From Pseudolabrys sp963742345 (GTDB lineage Bacteria > Pseudomonadota > Alphaproteobacteria > Rhizobiales > Xanthobacteraceae), in NCBI GenBank assembly GCA_963742345.1, contig CAVULO010000005.1, positions 1-64,000 of the forward strand: a stretch of DNA of 64,000 bases, in the 5' to 3' direction. Made by a program: the position numbers and the translations under genes. Positions 35,622 through 45,143 of this stretch are shown piece after piece (within the stretch, counting starts at the first letter, position 1; the number at the start of each line of letters is the position of its first letter). The notes under the pieces were generated by a model, which was not told the DNA's origin, searched no databases, and worked only from the letters and a program-made list of their open reading frames with translations.

Positions 35622-36611
35622 ATGTTCGCTCGAATCGTGACTCCGTTCGTCTTATCCTTCGCAGTCGCCGCCGGTACCCTTGCCGCCGCCGAGCGCACGG
35701 CTATGGCGCAGACGCCTGCCGCGGCGCCCTCACCGTCGCCGAAACCGGCGATGACCGAACAGGAAAAAGAAAAAACCCTGCCCGCCAAGCAACTGTTCGG
35801 TGCCAAGCAATTACCGTCGCTCGGCAAAGCCATGGCGATCGGCTACTACCCGCGCGGCTGTCTCGCCGGTGGTGTCGAGTTGCCGGTCAACGGGCCCACA
35901 TGGCAAGTGATGCGGGTGTCTCGCAATCGGAATTGGGGCCACCCCAGCCTGATCCAATTCCTGGAAAGATTCGCGCCGCTCGCCGCCAAAGCCACCGGCT
36001 GGAAGGGCGTTCTGGTCGGCGATCTGGCACAACCGCGCGGCGGGCCATCGCCATCCGACCACGCCAGCCACCAGATCGGCCTCGACGTCGACATCTGGTT
36101 CATGCCGATGCCGGACCGCGTGTTGAGCAAGGAAGAGCGCGACACCATAACGGCCATCAATCTCGTGTCCGACGATTGGAAACGTCTCAACCCGCAGACC
36201 TGGACGCCGCAGCACGTCGCTTTCATCAAGACTGCCGCCCAGCAGCCCGAGGTCGAGCGCGTGCTGGTGAACGCCGCGATCAAGAGAGAATTGTGCCGCG
36301 TCGAGGACAAGGCCCATGACAGTTGGATGGCCAAAGTGCGTCCCTGGTACGGCCACCACGACCACATCCACGTGCGCTTGAAATGCCCCGCCAATTCACC
36401 AAACTGCCGCGCGCAGCCGCCGGTACCGGGCGGCGATGGCTGTGGCGCCAAGGAGCTCGATTACTGGTTCTCCGACAAGGTAATACATCCGAAGATAGGT
36501 CCGCCTGGCAAACCGCCAAAACCGGTGATGCTCGCCGATTTGCCGCCCGCCTGCAAAACCGTGCTCGAAGCGCCCGACAAGAACACCAGTCTGGCCAACG
36601 ACAAGCACTGA
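35622..36611 (+). CDS. mepA: Penicillin-insensitive murein endopeptidase
   Basis: Periplasmic zinc peptidase that cuts cross-links in peptidoglycan, 329 residues. It has an N-terminal signal peptide (FVLSFAVAAGTLAAAERTAMA). The MEROPS M74 ligands are visible in SDHASHQIGLDVDIWFMP and WYGHHDHIHVRLKCP. A Pro/Ala-rich spacer separates the signal from the domain, and the C-terminal region carries Cys residues typical of the alphaproteobacterial form. It stands between lepA and a transketolase-like gene. Confidence 0.92.
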   Translation: MFARIVTPFVLSFAVAAGTLAAAERTAMAQTPAAAPSPSPKPAMTEQEKEKTLPAKQLFGAKQLPSLGKAMAIGYYPRGCLAGGVELPVNGPTWQVMRVSRNRNWGHPSLIQFLERFAPLAAKATGWKGVLVGDLAQPRGGPSPSDHASHQIGLDVDIWFMPMPDRVLSKEERDTITAINLVSDDWKRLNPQTWTPQHVAFIKTAAQQPEVERVLVNAAIKRELCRVEDKAHDSWMAKVRPWYGHHDHIHVRLKCPANSPNCRAQPPVPGGDGCGAKELDYWFSDKVIHPKIGPPGKPPKPVMLADLPPACKTVLEAPDKNTSLANDKH

Positions 36612-36635
36612 CAATTCAGGGCGAGCAGAACGCCG

Positions 36636-39059
36636 ATGTCCAAGAGCCCGACCAACGCCCGCTCGATGGATGCCGACACGCTGCAAGTCCTTGGCGCGCT
36701 CGAGCGCAAGGTCCTATGGCTCGCGAGCTGGACGATCCACAACGCCAACCACCTGCGCGAAAATGCGGACGGTTTGAAGGTCGGCGGTCACCAGGCATCG
36801 AGCGCATCGCTCGCGACGATCATGACCGCGCTGTATCTCGACGTCCTGCGCACGCAAGACCGCGTGGCGGTAAAACCGCATGCCAGCCCGATCTTCCACG
36901 CGATTCAGTACCTGCTTGGGAAGCAGACGCGCGAACGGCTGGAAGCTTTTCGCGGCTACAAGGGTGCACAAAGCTATCCGTCACGCACCAAAGACACCGA
37001 CGATGTCGATTTCTCCACCGGTTCTGTCGGCCTGGGCGTGGCGCAGACGCTGTTTTCGTCGTTGACGCAGGATTACGTGCGCGCGCATGGCTGGGGCCTC
37101 GACCGGCCGGAGGGCCGCATGGTGGCGCTGGTCGGCGACGCCGAACTCGACGAAGGCAATATTTTCGAGGCGCTGCTGGAAGGATGGAAGCAAGGTCTGC
37201 GCAATTGCTGGTGGATTATCGACTATAATCGCCAAAGCCTCGACGCGGTCGTGCGCGAAGGCCTTTGGGCCCGATACGAACAGCTTTTCACGAATTTTGG
37301 CTGGAACGTCGTCATTCTGAAATACGGCTCGCTTCAGCAAGCCGCGTTCAAGGAGCCGGGCGGCGAGACGCTGCGCCGATGGATCGACAGTTGCCCAAAT
37401 CAGCTTTACTCCGCGCTGGTGTTTGCGGGCGGCGCCGCCTGGCGCAAGCGGCTCAACGACGAGATCGGCGACCAAGGCGAAGTCAGCAAATTAATTGAGC
37501 GCCGAAATGACGACGAGCTTGCTGCGCTGATGAATAATCTCGGCGGGCACGATATGCCGTCGATACTCGAAGCGTTCCACAACGCCGACCCCGAAAAGCC
37601 GACCTGCTTTATCTGCTACACTGTAAAAGGCTTCGGGTTGCCCTTTGCCGGACACAAAGACAACCACGCCGGCCTGATGACGCCCCAGCAGATGGAGACA
37701 TTTCGTCAGGCCATGGGCGTGCGCCCGGGGCACGAATGGGAAAAATTCGAGGGTCTGTCGCTCGCGGCCGATCGATTGCAGTCGTTCCTCGATCGCGTGC
37801 CGTTCGCGGCCAGCGGCGCGCGGCGCCTTAACGCGCCTGCGCTCGACGTGCCGGATAGTCTTGCGGTTACCATCCAACCGGTGATGTCCACGCAGACCGG
37901 ATTTGGCGCGATTCTCAACGAGATCGGACGTGACGACAGCGACTTCGCACGTCATATCGTCACCACATCACCGGACGTAACGGTATCGACCAATCTGGGA
38001 CCTTGGGTGAACCGGCGCGGACTGTTTGCACGTCAGGCAATGGCCGACACGTTCAAGAGCGAGCGTATTCCATCGACTTTCAATTGGGAGTTCTCGCCCA
38101 AGGGCCAGCATATCGAGCTTGGCATCGCCGAGATGAACCTGTTCACTCTGCTTTCGGCGCTTGGCTTGTCCCACGCCATCAATGGCGAGCGCCTGCTGCC
38201 GATTGGCACATTATACGACCCCTTCATCGCGCGCGGCCTCGATGCGCTTAACTACGCCTGCTACCAGGACGCACGTTTCATGCTGGTGGCGACGCCGTCC
38301 GGCATCACGCTGGCGGGTGAAGGTGGCGCACATCAATCGATAGCCGAGCCGCTGATCGGGCTAGCGCAGGACGGGCTCGCCAGTTTCGAGCCGGCTTATG
38401 TCGACGAGCTCGCGGTCATCATCCGTTGGGCATTTTCCCATATGCAGAAAGACGGCGACGCCACACCGTCCGAACGTAACTGGCTTCGCGACGAGACGGG
38501 CGGGTCAGTTTACCTGCGACTGTCAACCCGGCCGGTCGAGCAGATCCAACGACAAATGACGCCGGAGCTGCGCCAACAGATCGTTGACGGCGCCTATTGG
38601 CAACGCAAACCAGGGCCTAATTGCCAGGTGGTTGTTGCCTACACCGGCGCCGTGGCGCCGGAAGCAATCGAAGCCGTTGGCCTGATGGCAGAGGACCGCC
38701 GCGACGTCGGCTTGCTCGCGATCACTTCTGCCGACCGGCTCAATGCCGGCTGGACCGCAGCGCAGCGTGCGCGTGAGCGCGGCTTGGTGCACGCCCGATC
38801 CCACATCGAGCGGCTGCTCGGCGATGTGCCGCCGCACTGCGGCATTGTCACGGTGCTCGACGGACATCCGGCGACACTCGCCTGGCTCGGCGCGGTTGCG
38901 GGCCACCGTGTGCGCCCACTTGGAGTCGAGCATTTCGGCCAAACCGGATCGCTCGCCGAGCTCTATCGGCACTATGGCATCGACGCTAACGCCATTGTCG
39001 CGGCGGCCCAGGCGATTGCGCCCGGCCGCCCGATCCGCCATCTCAAAGCATTGCCTTAG
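36636..39059 (+). CDS. Transketolase / pyruvate dehydrogenase E1-like enzyme
   Basis: 807 residues, thiamine-diphosphate dependent. The N-terminal half carries GGHQASSASLATIMTALYLD, DFSTGSVGLGVAQTLFSSL and the ThDP/metal motif VGDAELDEGNIFEALLEGWKQG to WIIDYNRQSLD, very similar to homodimeric AceE. The pyrimidine-binding part shows EFSPKGQHIELGIAEMNLFTLLSALGL. It is shorter than AceE (about 890), and rhizobial homologues are usually annotated simply as transketolase. The true substrate is uncertain. No E2 or E3 gene is adjacent; a lipoyl E2 lies at 61-62 kb. Confidence 0.75.
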   Translation: MSKSPTNARSMDADTLQVLGALERKVLWLASWTIHNANHLRENADGLKVGGHQASSASLATIMTALYLDVLRTQDRVAVKPHASPIFHAIQYLLGKQTRERLEAFRGYKGAQSYPSRTKDTDDVDFSTGSVGLGVAQTLFSSLTQDYVRAHGWGLDRPEGRMVALVGDAELDEGNIFEALLEGWKQGLRNCWWIIDYNRQSLDAVVREGLWARYEQLFTNFGWNVVILKYGSLQQAAFKEPGGETLRRWIDSCPNQLYSALVFAGGAAWRKRLNDEIGDQGEVSKLIERRNDDELAALMNNLGGHDMPSILEAFHNADPEKPTCFICYTVKGFGLPFAGHKDNHAGLMTPQQMETFRQAMGVRPGHEWEKFEGLSLAADRLQSFLDRVPFAASGARRLNAPALDVPDSLAVTIQPVMSTQTGFGAILNEIGRDDSDFARHIVTTSPDVTVSTNLGPWVNRRGLFARQAMADTFKSERIPSTFNWEFSPKGQHIELGIAEMNLFTLLSALGLSHAINGERLLPIGTLYDPFIARGLDALNYACYQDARFMLVATPSGITLAGEGGAHQSIAEPLIGLAQDGLASFEPAYVDELAVIIRWAFSHMQKDGDATPSERNWLRDETGGSVYLRLSTRPVEQIQRQMTPELRQQIVDGAYWQRKPGPNCQVVVAYTGAVAPEAIEAVGLMAEDRRDVGLLAITSADRLNAGWTAAQRARERGLVHARSHIERLLGDVPPHCGIVTVLDGHPATLAWLGAVAGHRVRPLGVEHFGQTGSLAELYRHYGIDANAIVAAAQAIAPGRPIRHLKALP

Positions 39060-39100
39060 CGCACGATTCCGAAAAGTCTCCGGCAGATCGTGCGCCGCGG

Positions 39101-39667
39101 CTACATCATCATGCTCATTCCAAACAGCATCGCGGGGATAGTGAAAACGATGGTCCACAGGATGATCGCGCAGACGATAACGACGATCGTGTAGATCAAC
39201 GCCTTTTCCGCCGGCGGTTTCATCAGGACGGCGATGCCGGTGTACAGCAGGTAAAGGCTGTATAGACCGAGAATTCCCAGAACCGCCAACGCCGGGATGA
39301 TGTTGAACACGCCGGCGACCCAGGCGGCTGTGGGGGCATAGGCCGACACCTTCATGGCGTTGTCGAGATTTCTCCGTGCGCCAAAGCTGCCGGCAAGAAA
39401 ATCGATGATGTAGGCGGCGACAAAGACACTGATCAGAGCAAGGACATACACGACGACCGCGCGCAGAATTCCGCCCATGATGCTGATGCGATACGGTCCG
39501 AACCCGATGATCGACGTGCCGATAAATGTGCATACCGCCGGAATGGCAGCGACGATCGCCACATAGTTCGTAAATAGATAGCCGGCATCGCCGGGCTCAC
39601 GCTCGATCACCTGCCACTCCGATTTCGGTTGCAGCAGGATCCCCTTAATTCGCTCCACGAGATTCAT
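39101..39667 (-). CDS. Yip1 family membrane protein
   Basis: 188 residues with five transmembrane helices (FTNYVAIVAAIPAVCTFIG, ILRAVVVYVLALISVFVAAYIIDFLAGSFGAR, and three more). The start MNLVERIKGILLQPKSEWQVIERE is typical of bacterial YIP1-domain proteins. Function unknown; often linked to membrane organisation. Convergent with the transketolase-like gene. Confidence 0.88.
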   Translation of the reverse strand: MNLVERIKGILLQPKSEWQVIEREPGDAGYLFTNYVAIVAAIPAVCTFIGTSIIGFGPYRISIMGGILRAVVVYVLALISVFVAAYIIDFLAGSFGARRNLDNAMKVSAYAPTAAWVAGVFNIIPALAVLGILGLYSLYLLYTGIAVLMKPPAEKALIYTIVVIVCAIILWTIVFTIPAMLFGMSMMM

Positions 39668-39695
39668 GTCACCCCTCCATTGTTCCGCGGTTCAA

Positions 39696-41330
39696 CTACA
39701 GACGTTTTTGATCCTCCAAAATCATCGCCGCGCCCTTTTCCGCAATCATCATGGTCGGCGAATTGGTATTGCCGGACGTGATCGACGGCATCACGGAGGC
39801 ATCCACCACACGCAAACGATCGATGCCGATCACCCGTAGGCGAGCGTCTACGACCGCACGGCTGTCGTCATCGCGACCCATACGCGCAGTGCCTACGGGA
39901 TGGAATATCGTCGTGCCGATGTCGCCGGCAGATTTGGCCAGACCGGCCTCGTCGTCACTTCGCACCTGTGCCCCAGGCAGATATTCGACGGGCGAGTATT
40001 TTTGGAGCGCACGCTGCCCCACAATTTTACGCGTAACGCGCATTAAATCGGCAGCGACGCGCCGATCCTCCGGTGTCGACAAATAGTTCGGCTTGATGGC
40101 CGGCGCTTGCGAAGGATCCCTGGATTTGAGCGTGAGCGCTCCACGGCTGGTCGGCCTCACATTAGTGACGCTCGCCGTGAATGCCGGAAACGGATGCAAT
40201 GGCTCTCCGAATTTATCGAGCGAAAGCGGCTGCACGTGATACTGGATATTGGCGCTGCTTTGCGATGGATCCGACTTGGTAAAAGCGCCAAGTTGTGAAG
40301 GCGCCATGGTCATCGGCCCCCGCCGGCGCATCGCGTAGTTGAGACCCATACCGAGCCGGTTGAACAATGAAGCGTATGTCTCATTCAATGTTTTCACGCC
40401 GGAAACCTTGAAGATCATGCGTAGCTGCAAATGATCGTGCAGGTTGGCGCCAACACCCGGTTTGTCGAGCACGACCGGGACCGCAAATTGCGATAACTGC
40501 GCGGCCGGACCTATTCCGGAAAGCATCATGATGTGCGGCGAGCCGATGGCACCGGCAGCAAGGATCACCTCGCCGCGGCATCGCGCATTACGCAACTCGC
40601 CGTTTTGCCGCCAGCGCACGCCAGCCGCGCGCTTGCCGCTCAGCTCCAATCCTTCAACAAGACAGCCGGTTTCGAGTTGAAGATTTTTTCGGTGTAGCAC
40701 CGGTTTCAGAAATCCACGCGCCGCCGACCATCGGCGGCCTCGCTTCTGATTGACGTGGAAATAGCAGATGCCCTCATTGTCGCCGGTATTGAAATCCTCG
40801 ACTGTTGGAATGCCGTACTGGTTTGCCGCTGTGCGAAACGCGTCAAGAATTTCCCAGGTCAGACGCGGATACTCGACCCGCCATTCGCCGCCGCCGGCGC
40901 CGTGATGATCGGTTTTGAGGAAATGATCGACATGCTTGCGAAAGTAAGGCCGCACGTCGTCCCATGACCAACCAGGCAGACCGAGCTGGCGCCAGTGATC
41001 ATAGTCTCCGGACTGGCCAAGCATGTAGATCATGCCATTGATCGCCGATGAGCCGCCGATGACCTTCCCGCGCGGGTAATTCAAGCTGCGGCCATTAAGC
41101 CCTGGCTCCGGCTCGGTTTTGAGGAGCCAATCGGCGCGTGGGTTGCCGATTGCAAACAGGTAGCCAACTGGAATGTGAAACCAGATCCAATTGTCCTTGC
41201 CGCCCGCCTCCAACAGCAGCACACGTTTTGTAGGATCGGCCGACAATCGATTGGCCAGTACGCAACCAGCCGAGCCCGCACCCACGATGATGTAATCGAA
41301 CTCGCCGTCGATGGGTGTCGCGTCTGGCAT
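39696..41330 (-). CDS. GMC family FAD oxidoreductase (choline dehydrogenase-like)
   Basis: 544 residues from ATG 41330. The dinucleotide motif is DYIIVGAGSAGCVLANRLSADPTKRVLLLEAGG. The GMC signatures are PRGKVIGGSSAINGMIYMLGQ and GAIGSPHIMMLSGIGPA, with the active-site region STIFHPVGTARMG near VVDARLRVIGIDRLRVVDASVMPSITSGNTNSPTMMIAEKGA. Such enzymes oxidise alcohols; the substrate (choline, polyethylene glycol or another alcohol) is not decided by sequence. It is divergent from modA, sharing a 169-base promoter region. The ORF continuing to 41660 is antisense to modA and is dropped. Confidence 0.9.
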   Translation of the reverse strand: MPDATPIDGEFDYIIVGAGSAGCVLANRLSADPTKRVLLLEAGGKDNWIWFHIPVGYLFAIGNPRADWLLKTEPEPGLNGRSLNYPRGKVIGGSSAINGMIYMLGQSGDYDHWRQLGLPGWSWDDVRPYFRKHVDHFLKTDHHGAGGGEWRVEYPRLTWEILDAFRTAANQYGIPTVEDFNTGDNEGICYFHVNQKRGRRWSAARGFLKPVLHRKNLQLETGCLVEGLELSGKRAAGVRWRQNGELRNARCRGEVILAAGAIGSPHIMMLSGIGPAAQLSQFAVPVVLDKPGVGANLHDHLQLRMIFKVSGVKTLNETYASLFNRLGMGLNYAMRRRGPMTMAPSQLGAFTKSDPSQSSANIQYHVQPLSLDKFGEPLHPFPAFTASVTNVRPTSRGALTLKSRDPSQAPAIKPNYLSTPEDRRVAADLMRVTRKIVGQRALQKYSPVEYLPGAQVRSDDEAGLAKSAGDIGTTIFHPVGTARMGRDDDSRAVVDARLRVIGIDRLRVVDASVMPSITSGNTNSPTMMIAEKGAAMILEDQKRL

Positions 41331-41499
41331 TCCCTTGACCCTCACCTGCAGCCGGACTTTACCCCGGTTGGCAGGACTTGCTAGGGTTACGAAATTGCAG
41401 CGCGCTGCGCGTGTGCCGCATGAGGCGGAACGGCGGTTCCGGCCGAGCCATCCTAACTCCAGCCTGGAGCGGCAGATCTGGTGCCGCGGGAGAACCGCC

Positions 41500-42285
41500 A
41501 TGTCTGCACGGCTTTTTGCTCTTCTCAGCTTTATTGTCGCGCTGTCCGGCGTGCCGCAACCGCTGATCGCACAAGAGCAAATCACTGTCTTCGCTGCGGC
41601 ATCCCTGAAGAATGCGCTCGACGATACGAATGCCGCTTTCGCAAAAGCGACCGGCATCAAAGTGGTGGCGAGCTACGAAGCAAGCTCCGCTCTGGCCAAG
41701 CAGATCGAGCAGGGCGCGCCCGCCGACGTATTTATCTCCGCCGACCTGCGCTGGATGGACTATGCGGCGGAGCATAAACTGATCAAGCCGGACACCCGCG
41801 TGAACCTCCTCGGCAATAAATTGGTGCTGATTGCGTCGGCGAATTCCAAACTCGATAATGTAACAATCGCCCACGGCTTCGACATCGCCAAGCTTGCCGG
41901 CGACGGCCGCATCGCGGTCGCCGATGTGAAGGCGGTGCCAGCCGGCCTTTATGCCAAGGCAGCGCTGGAAAAGTTGGGTATCTGGTCCGCGACAGAGCCA
42001 AAACTGGCGCAAGCGGAAAACGTACGCGCAACGCTCGCTTTCGTCGCGCGCGGCGAGACGCTGGTCGGTATTGTCTACGAGACCGACGCCAAGATTGAGC
42101 CCAAGGTAAAAATCATCGGCGCGTTTCCCGATGACACTTATCCGCCCATCACCTATCCGGTGGCGGCGACCGCTGACACCAAGAAATCAGGCGCCGCGTC
42201 ATATCTCAATTTTCTGCGCTCCAGTGCGGCCAAGGCGATTTTCGAAAGATACGGCTTCAGCTTCCTCCTCAAGCCGGTGTCGTAG
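41500..42285 (+). CDS. modA: Molybdate ABC transporter substrate-binding protein
   Basis: 261 residues from ATG 41500, with GGGAGAA upstream. It has a signal peptide (ARLFALLSFIVALSGVPQPLIAQ), then ITVFAAASLKNALDDTNAAFAKATGIKVVASYEASSALAKQIEQGAPADVFISAD, the ModA oxyanion-binding signature, and GRIAVADVKAVPAGLYAKAALEKLG. It captures molybdate or tungstate in the periplasm. First gene of a mod operon, two bases before modB. Confidence 0.93.
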   Translation: MSARLFALLSFIVALSGVPQPLIAQEQITVFAAASLKNALDDTNAAFAKATGIKVVASYEASSALAKQIEQGAPADVFISADLRWMDYAAEHKLIKPDTRVNLLGNKLVLIASANSKLDNVTIAHGFDIAKLAGDGRIAVADVKAVPAGLYAKAALEKLGIWSATEPKLAQAENVRATLAFVARGETLVGIVYETDAKIEPKVKIIGAFPDDTYPPITYPVAATADTKKSGAASYLNFLRSSAAKAIFERYGFSFLLKPVS

Positions 42286-42287
42286 GC

Positions 42288-42983
42288 GTGTTCGAGCTGT
42301 CGCCCCAGGATTGGACCGCGATCCAGCTATCGCTACGTGTCGCGGCTGTATCGACCTTGATCGCGCTGCCGTTCGGCGTTGCGATCGCGACATTGCTGGC
42401 GCGCAAGGAGTTCTGGGGCAAGGCGCTGCTCGACGGCATCGTCCTGCTGCCGCTGGTGCTGCCGCCCGTGGTCACCGGCTATCTGCTGCTCATCACTTTC
42501 GGCCGCCGCGCACCCGTCGGCGCTTTCCTGGCCGACCATTTCGGCATCGTGTTCTCGTTTCGCTGGACGGGAGCCGCGCTTGCCTGCGGTGTGATGGCAT
42601 TCCCGCTGATGGTGCGCGCCATCCGCCTGTCGATTGAAGCGATCGATACACGGCTGGAAGACGCCGCCGCCACGCTCGGAGCCAATCCAATCTGGAACTT
42701 CGTGACCGTGACGCTACCGCTGGCGATGCCCGGCATTATTGCAGGCGCCATGCTGGCCTTTGCCCGCGCGCTCGGCGAGTTCGGGGCAACGATCACATTC
42801 GTCTCCAACATTCCCGGCGAAACGCAGACTATTTCGGCCGCGATCTACACATTGACACAGGTGCCGAATGGCGACGCAGACGCGTTGAAGCTGGTCGTCG
42901 TCGCGGTGATCATCTCACTGGGCGCACTCATGGTATCGGAATGGCTGGCCCGACGCGCGACCGCACGCTTGCATGGCGTCTGA
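42288..42983 (+). CDS. modB: Molybdate ABC transporter permease
   Basis: 231 residues with a GTG start two bases after modA. Five or six transmembrane helices and the EAA loop DTRLEDAAATLGANPIWNFVTVTLPLAMPGIIAGAMLAFARALGEFGATI identify ModB. The end overlaps the extended reading of modC. Confidence 0.93.
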   Translation: MFELSPQDWTAIQLSLRVAAVSTLIALPFGVAIATLLARKEFWGKALLDGIVLLPLVLPPVVTGYLLLITFGRRAPVGAFLADHFGIVFSFRWTGAALACGVMAFPLMVRAIRLSIEAIDTRLEDAAATLGANPIWNFVTVTLPLAMPGIIAGAMLAFARALGEFGATITFVSNIPGETQTISAAIYTLTQVPNGDADALKLVVVAVIISLGALMVSEWLARRATARLHGV

Positions 42984-43017
42984 TCTAAGACCATGCACAC
43001 AGAAAAAAGGGCCTGAG

Positions 43018-43704
43018 ATGCTGTCTGTCGAAGTCGAAAAGCGTCTCGGCGATTTTGTGCTGCATGCAGCTTTCGAAACCGAAGGCGGCGCGACCGCGCT
43101 GTTTGGTCCCTCGGGCGCCGGCAAGACCAGCGTCATCAATATGATCGCCGGTCTGCTTAAGCCCGACCGTGGACGCATCGTGCTTAATGGTGATGTCCTG
43201 TTTGACCAAACTGCCCGCATCGACGTGCCGGTTTCGCGGCGGCGTATCGGCTATGTGTTCCAGGAAGGCCGACTGTTTCCCCACCTCTCGGTCAATCACA
43301 ATCTCGATTACGGGCGCTGGATGGGCGGCCACGCAGCCGACCCGGCCGCATTCAATCGCGTGGTTGAGTTGCTCGACATCGGGCATTTACTTGACCGGCG
43401 GCCTGGAAAGCTTTCAGGCGGCGAACGCCAGCGCGTCGCGGTCGGCCGTGCACTGCTGATGCGCCCGCGCTTGCTGCTGCTGGACGAACCGCTCGCCTCG
43501 CTCGACGCGGCACGTAAACGCGACATCTTGCCCTATCTGGAGCGACTGCGCGATGAAGCGCACGTGCCGATGATCTATGTCAGCCACAACGCCGCGGAGG
43601 TGAGGCGCATCGCCAGCCGCGTGGTGTGGCTCGATGCCGGGGCGATTGCCAAGACAGGCGGCGCCGAACTGCTCGACGCGGCGCGGGCCGATATGCTTGC
43701 TTAG
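43018..43704 (+). CDS. modC: Molybdate ABC transporter ATPase, short form
   Basis: 228 residues from ATG 43018. It has Walker A GPSGAGKTS, Q-loop YVFQEGRLFPHLSV, signature LSGGERQRVAVGRAL, Walker B LLLLDEPLASLD and the H-loop VSHNAAEV. Canonical ModC is about 350 residues and ends with a molybdate-binding TOBE domain, which is absent here. It couples ATP hydrolysis to molybdate import by ModAB. The 42973 start would add 15 non-conserved residues overlapping modB. Confidence 0.9.
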   Translation: MLSVEVEKRLGDFVLHAAFETEGGATALFGPSGAGKTSVINMIAGLLKPDRGRIVLNGDVLFDQTARIDVPVSRRRIGYVFQEGRLFPHLSVNHNLDYGRWMGGHAADPAAFNRVVELLDIGHLLDRRPGKLSGGERQRVAVGRALLMRPRLLLLDEPLASLDAARKRDILPYLERLRDEAHVPMIYVSHNAAEVRRIASRVVWLDAGAIAKTGGAELLDAARADMLA

Positions 43705-43707
43705 GGA

Positions 43708-44505
43708 ATGTTCCCCCCGGAGCGAATCGTCTGCCTGACCGAGGAAACCGTCGAGACGCTATATCTCCTCGGCGAAGATCGTCGCATTGTCGGCGTGTCG
43801 GGCTATGCGGTACGGCCGCCGCAGGTGCGGCGGGAGAAACCGCGAGTGTCGGCCTTTATCTCGGCTGACGTACCGAAGATTCTCGCGCTCAAACCGGATC
43901 TCGTGCTGACCTTCTCCGATTTGCAGGCCGATATCGTCGCCGAGCTAATTCGCAACAACGTCGCTGTGCACGCCTTCAACCAACGCGACATCGCCGGGAT
44001 TTTCGACATGATACGTACTCTCGGCGCATTGGTTGGCGCCGCGCAAAAAGCCGAGGCGCTGGCCAGTTCACTGGCGACCCGCACCAACGCTGCGCACGAG
44101 CGTGCATTGCAACTCCCGTACCGTCCGCGCGTCTATTTCGAGGAATGGGACGAGCCGATGATTTCCGGCATTGCCTGGGTATCCGAGCTGATCGCGGCCG
44201 CCGGCGGCGTCGACGTATTTCCGCAGCTCGCTGCGCGCAAGAATGCCAAGGACCGCATCGTGTCGGCCGAGGACGTGATCGCCGCGCGGCCGGACATTAT
44301 TGTCGGTTCCTGGTGCGGCAAGAAATTCGTACCGGCCAAGGTCGCCGCACGCCCTGGCTTTGCCCAAGTTCCAGCCGTCAGCGGCGGCTGGTTGCGCGAG
44401 ATCAAATCCACATTGATTCTCCAGCCTGGACCCGCTGCGCTCACCGACGGGCTCGATCAGTTGGCGGGAATCATTTCTGAATGGTCTGAAAAACGTCCAA
44501 CGTAA
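43708..44505 (+). CDS. BtuF/FepB-like metal-chelate binding protein without signal peptide
   Basis: 265 residues of the helical-backbone metal receptor family: RIVCLTEETVETLYLLGEDRRIVGVSGY, KPDLVLTFSDLQADIVAELIRNN, PRVYFEEWDEPMISGIAWVSELIAAAGG and ARPDIIVGSWCGKKF. It starts three bases after modC and probably belongs to the same transcript. No export signal is visible, so it may stay in the cytoplasm, unlike true BtuF. A molybdenum or cobalamin related role is suggested by context only. Confidence 0.75.
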   Translation: MFPPERIVCLTEETVETLYLLGEDRRIVGVSGYAVRPPQVRREKPRVSAFISADVPKILALKPDLVLTFSDLQADIVAELIRNNVAVHAFNQRDIAGIFDMIRTLGALVGAAQKAEALASSLATRTNAAHERALQLPYRPRVYFEEWDEPMISGIAWVSELIAAAGGVDVFPQLAARKNAKDRIVSAEDVIAARPDIIVGSWCGKKFVPAKVAARPGFAQVPAVSGGWLREIKSTLILQPGPAALTDGLDQLAGIISEWSEKRPT

Positions 44506-44597
44506 GCCTATGAATGACGTATCCTTTCTACGACGATAGGAAATCCGGCTCGGGGCGTGCTATGAAGCGGCGACATAACGCATAGGACCCGACAGCA

Positions 44598-45143
44598 ATG
44601 CAGCCGAACAAGACCCGCGCCGACCTTTGGATGGATTTGCTGCTGGTGGCATTTCTGATCGGCTTCAACGTGGCCTCGCGCTTGCTGCCGCACGTCCCGG
44701 GTGTCTGGCCGTTCGCCGCCAGCGCACTATTCGCCGGCCGGATGTTGCGCATTCCGGCCCTTGCCGTGATTGTGCCGCTCGTTGCCGTGCTGTTAAGCAA
44801 CGTCGCACTTGCGGGCGATGATTGGCGGATCACGCTGGTCGTCTGCCTCGCCAGCACGGTGCCTGCGTTTGCCGGCATGCTGGTGCGGCGCTGGCGCGGA
44901 GCAGCCTCCGTGATTGCAGCGATGCTGTCGTGCTCACTGATTTTCTTCGCAACCACGAACCTGGCCGTCTGGGCTTTCAGCGGGATATATCCGCTCAACT
45001 GGCAGGGACTGGCGCAATGCTACGCCGCGGCGCTGCCGTTCCTGGATAAGACGGTGCTCGGCGACCTGTTCTGGACCGCCGTCCTGTTTGGCGGCGCCTG
45101 GCTGGCGCAGCGCGTTCCGGCGTTTTCGCGGCGCGCGCTCTAG
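44598..45143 (+). CDS. DUF6580 family membrane protein
   Basis: 181 residues with five transmembrane helices (LLLVAFLIGFNVASRLL, FAASALFAGRMLRIPALAVIVPLVAVLLSN, WRITLVVCLASTVPAFAGMLV, VIAAMLSCSLIFFATTNLAVWAFSGIYPL, FWTAVLFGGAWLAQRV). The fold resembles the S components of ECF vitamin transporters, and homologues occur near metal and cobalamin uptake genes, which fits the neighbour at 43708. Its stop codon shares CTAG with the stop of the convergent antiporter gene. Confidence 0.7.
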   Translation: MQPNKTRADLWMDLLLVAFLIGFNVASRLLPHVPGVWPFAASALFAGRMLRIPALAVIVPLVAVLLSNVALAGDDWRITLVVCLASTVPAFAGMLVRRWRGAASVIAAMLSCSLIFFATTNLAVWAFSGIYPLNWQGLAQCYAAALPFLDKTVLGDLFWTAVLFGGAWLAQRVPAFSRRAL

